Of a stretch of 5,324 nucleotides of DNA, positions 4,560-5,324 are shown one piece after another; positions within the stretch are counted from its first letter, which is position 1, and every line of letters starts with the position of its first letter. Source of the DNA: Planctomycetota bacterium. Lineage in GTDB: Bacteria; Planctomycetota; Phycisphaerae; UBA1845; PWPN01. Location of the stretch: NCBI GenBank assembly GCA_020346805.1, contig CP070790.1, positions 3,083,026 through 3,088,349 on the forward strand, written 5' to 3'. Made by a program: the position numbers and the translations under genes. The notes beneath the pieces were generated by a model. The model saw only the letters and a program-made list of their open reading frames with translations. It did no database searches and was not told the origin of the DNA.

Positions 4560-5324
4560 ATGGAATCAAATGTCATGGTAACCAAAAGTCTTGATACGAA
4601 ATTGGCGAAGATCAAAGCCGATCCTTCGTGCCGGGAATTTATTATTGCCGATGCCAAGGATGCGGATATGGCCTTCGGTATCGCAGCCCCCGGAAAATCG
4701 CCCGAGCATCATGCCCAGGAGGGTAAGTTTCGGTCTCTGGCTGAGTACCGCGAGTGTATTCGGCAGGTGGTGCGCCAGGGATTGGTGGACATCATGCTCA
4801 TGTCGGCACATACCAACAGTATATTGACTATCGAGGAACGCTTGTTTGATCATTCACATGTAACACCGGCGGCCCGGGCCAACGATACCACCGACATCCA
4901 CGTGGCCCGCGAGGGAGTGTATATCAAGCATCCGTCACAGCCTTTCCAATCCACCACCATCGATCATATTCAATGCGGCAAGATAGATTGCGATCCCGGC
5001 GAACGGGTAAAAGGGGCGGACCTGGCGTTGTACAGCGTGACCTTTAACAACGACCTGGAGCGCGATCGCAGAACGCTGGAAGCATATAAGTGTTTCCGCA
5101 TCGAGGCGGAGCGTAAGGGATTCCGGCATTTTCTGGAGGTGTTCGATCCCAACGCCCCGCAGAATCCTATTCCCGAGGACAGAATGGGGGCTTATGTCAA
5201 CGACATGATCGTGCGTAGCCTGGCGGGGGTGCCGGAATCGGGCCGGCCGCTGTTTTTGAAGATGGTATATCACGGTCCCAAATCGACGGAGGAATTGGCC
5301 GGTTACGATCCGCAACTGGTGATC
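4560..5324 (+). CDS. Conserved protein of unknown function, possible TIM-barrel aldolase-like (3' end outside window)
   Basis: An open frame of 255 codons runs to the last base of the window, so the C-terminus is missing. Strand-like hydrophobic pieces alternate with charged helices: EFIIADAKDADMAFG (residues 26-40), GLVDIMLMSAH (74-84), GADLALYSV (152-160), HFLEVFDPN (190-198) and PLFLKMVYHGP (230-240). This rhythm, with acidic and Lys residues at strand ends, suggests a beta/alpha barrel like class I (DhnA/LacD-type) aldolases. Lys234 in FLKMVYHG sits where a Schiff-base Lys might be, which is speculative. No signal peptide or encapsulation helix is seen in the part present. The start may be ATG 4560 or ATG 4575; a weak GGAA (4562-4565) favours the latter. 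It lies 13 nt after the aldolase, in the same operon, so a role in sugar-phosphate or lactaldehyde handling is a guess from context. Confidence 0.7.
   Translation, partial: MESNVMVTKSLDTKLAKIKADPSCREFIIADAKDADMAFGIAAPGKSPEHHAQEGKFRSLAEYRECIRQVVRQGLVDIMLMSAHTNSILTIEERLFDHSHVTPAARANDTTDIHVAREGVYIKHPSQPFQSTTIDHIQCGKIDCDPGERVKGADLALYSVTFNNDLERDRRTLEAYKCFRIEAERKGFRHFLEVFDPNAPQNPIPEDRMGAYVNDMIVRSLAGVPESGRPLFLKMVYHGPKSTEELAGYDPQLVI

Noticed and set aside
3572..4657. Long open frame (361 codons) on the - strand opposite the aldolase
   Set aside because: No recognisable motif, rich in His and Arg, and it covers a gene with intact active-site residues on the other strand. Treated as a shadow.

Overview
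The window is part of a bacterial microcompartment (BMC) operon. All genes lie on the + strand and run almost end to end, with no RNA genes, CRISPR arrays, insertion sequences or convincing terminators. The gene set is: acetate kinase tail, PduA-like BMC-H, three separate BMC-P (EutN/CcmL) pentamer proteins, a CoA-acylating aldehyde dehydrogenase, an RpiB/LacAB-like protein and a class II aldolase. From general knowledge, this combination matches the Planctomycetes-Verrucomicrobia (PVC) type BMC, which is linked to breakdown of L-fucose and L-rhamnose through lactaldehyde. The moderate-to-high GC content and Gly/Val/Ala-rich proteins fit a planctomycete, perhaps a Phycisphaerae-like lineage. 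The organism call is inference from gene content only.

Layout. 1-174: acetate kinase C-terminus (5' end outside the window). 259-534: BMC-H hexamer protein. 664-969: first BMC-P. 1039-2484: aldehyde dehydrogenase with an N-terminal encapsulation peptide. 2495-2522: short tandem heptamer repeat carrying the ribosome-binding region of the next gene. 2524-2799: second BMC-P. 2796-3401: RpiB/LacAB-like protein lacking the usual catalytic Cys, start overlapping the preceding stop. 3388-3669: third BMC-P, overlapping the previous gene by 14 nt. About 3692-4546: class II aldolase with a C-terminal encapsulation-like helix. 4560 to the window end: a conserved-looking, probably TIM-barrel protein of unknown function, cut by the window edge.

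How the parts fit (inference from the families). The aldolase would cleave a 1-phospho-ketose (L-fuculose-1-P or L-rhamnulose-1-P) to DHAP and lactaldehyde inside the shell. The aldehyde dehydrogenase would turn lactaldehyde, NAD+ and CoA into lactoyl-CoA. A phosphotransacylase (PduL type expected, not in this window) would make the acyl phosphate, and acetate kinase would recover ATP. BMC-H tiles the facets and the BMC-P proteins cap the vertices. The RpiB-like and TIM-barrel proteins have no secure role and are the least explained parts.
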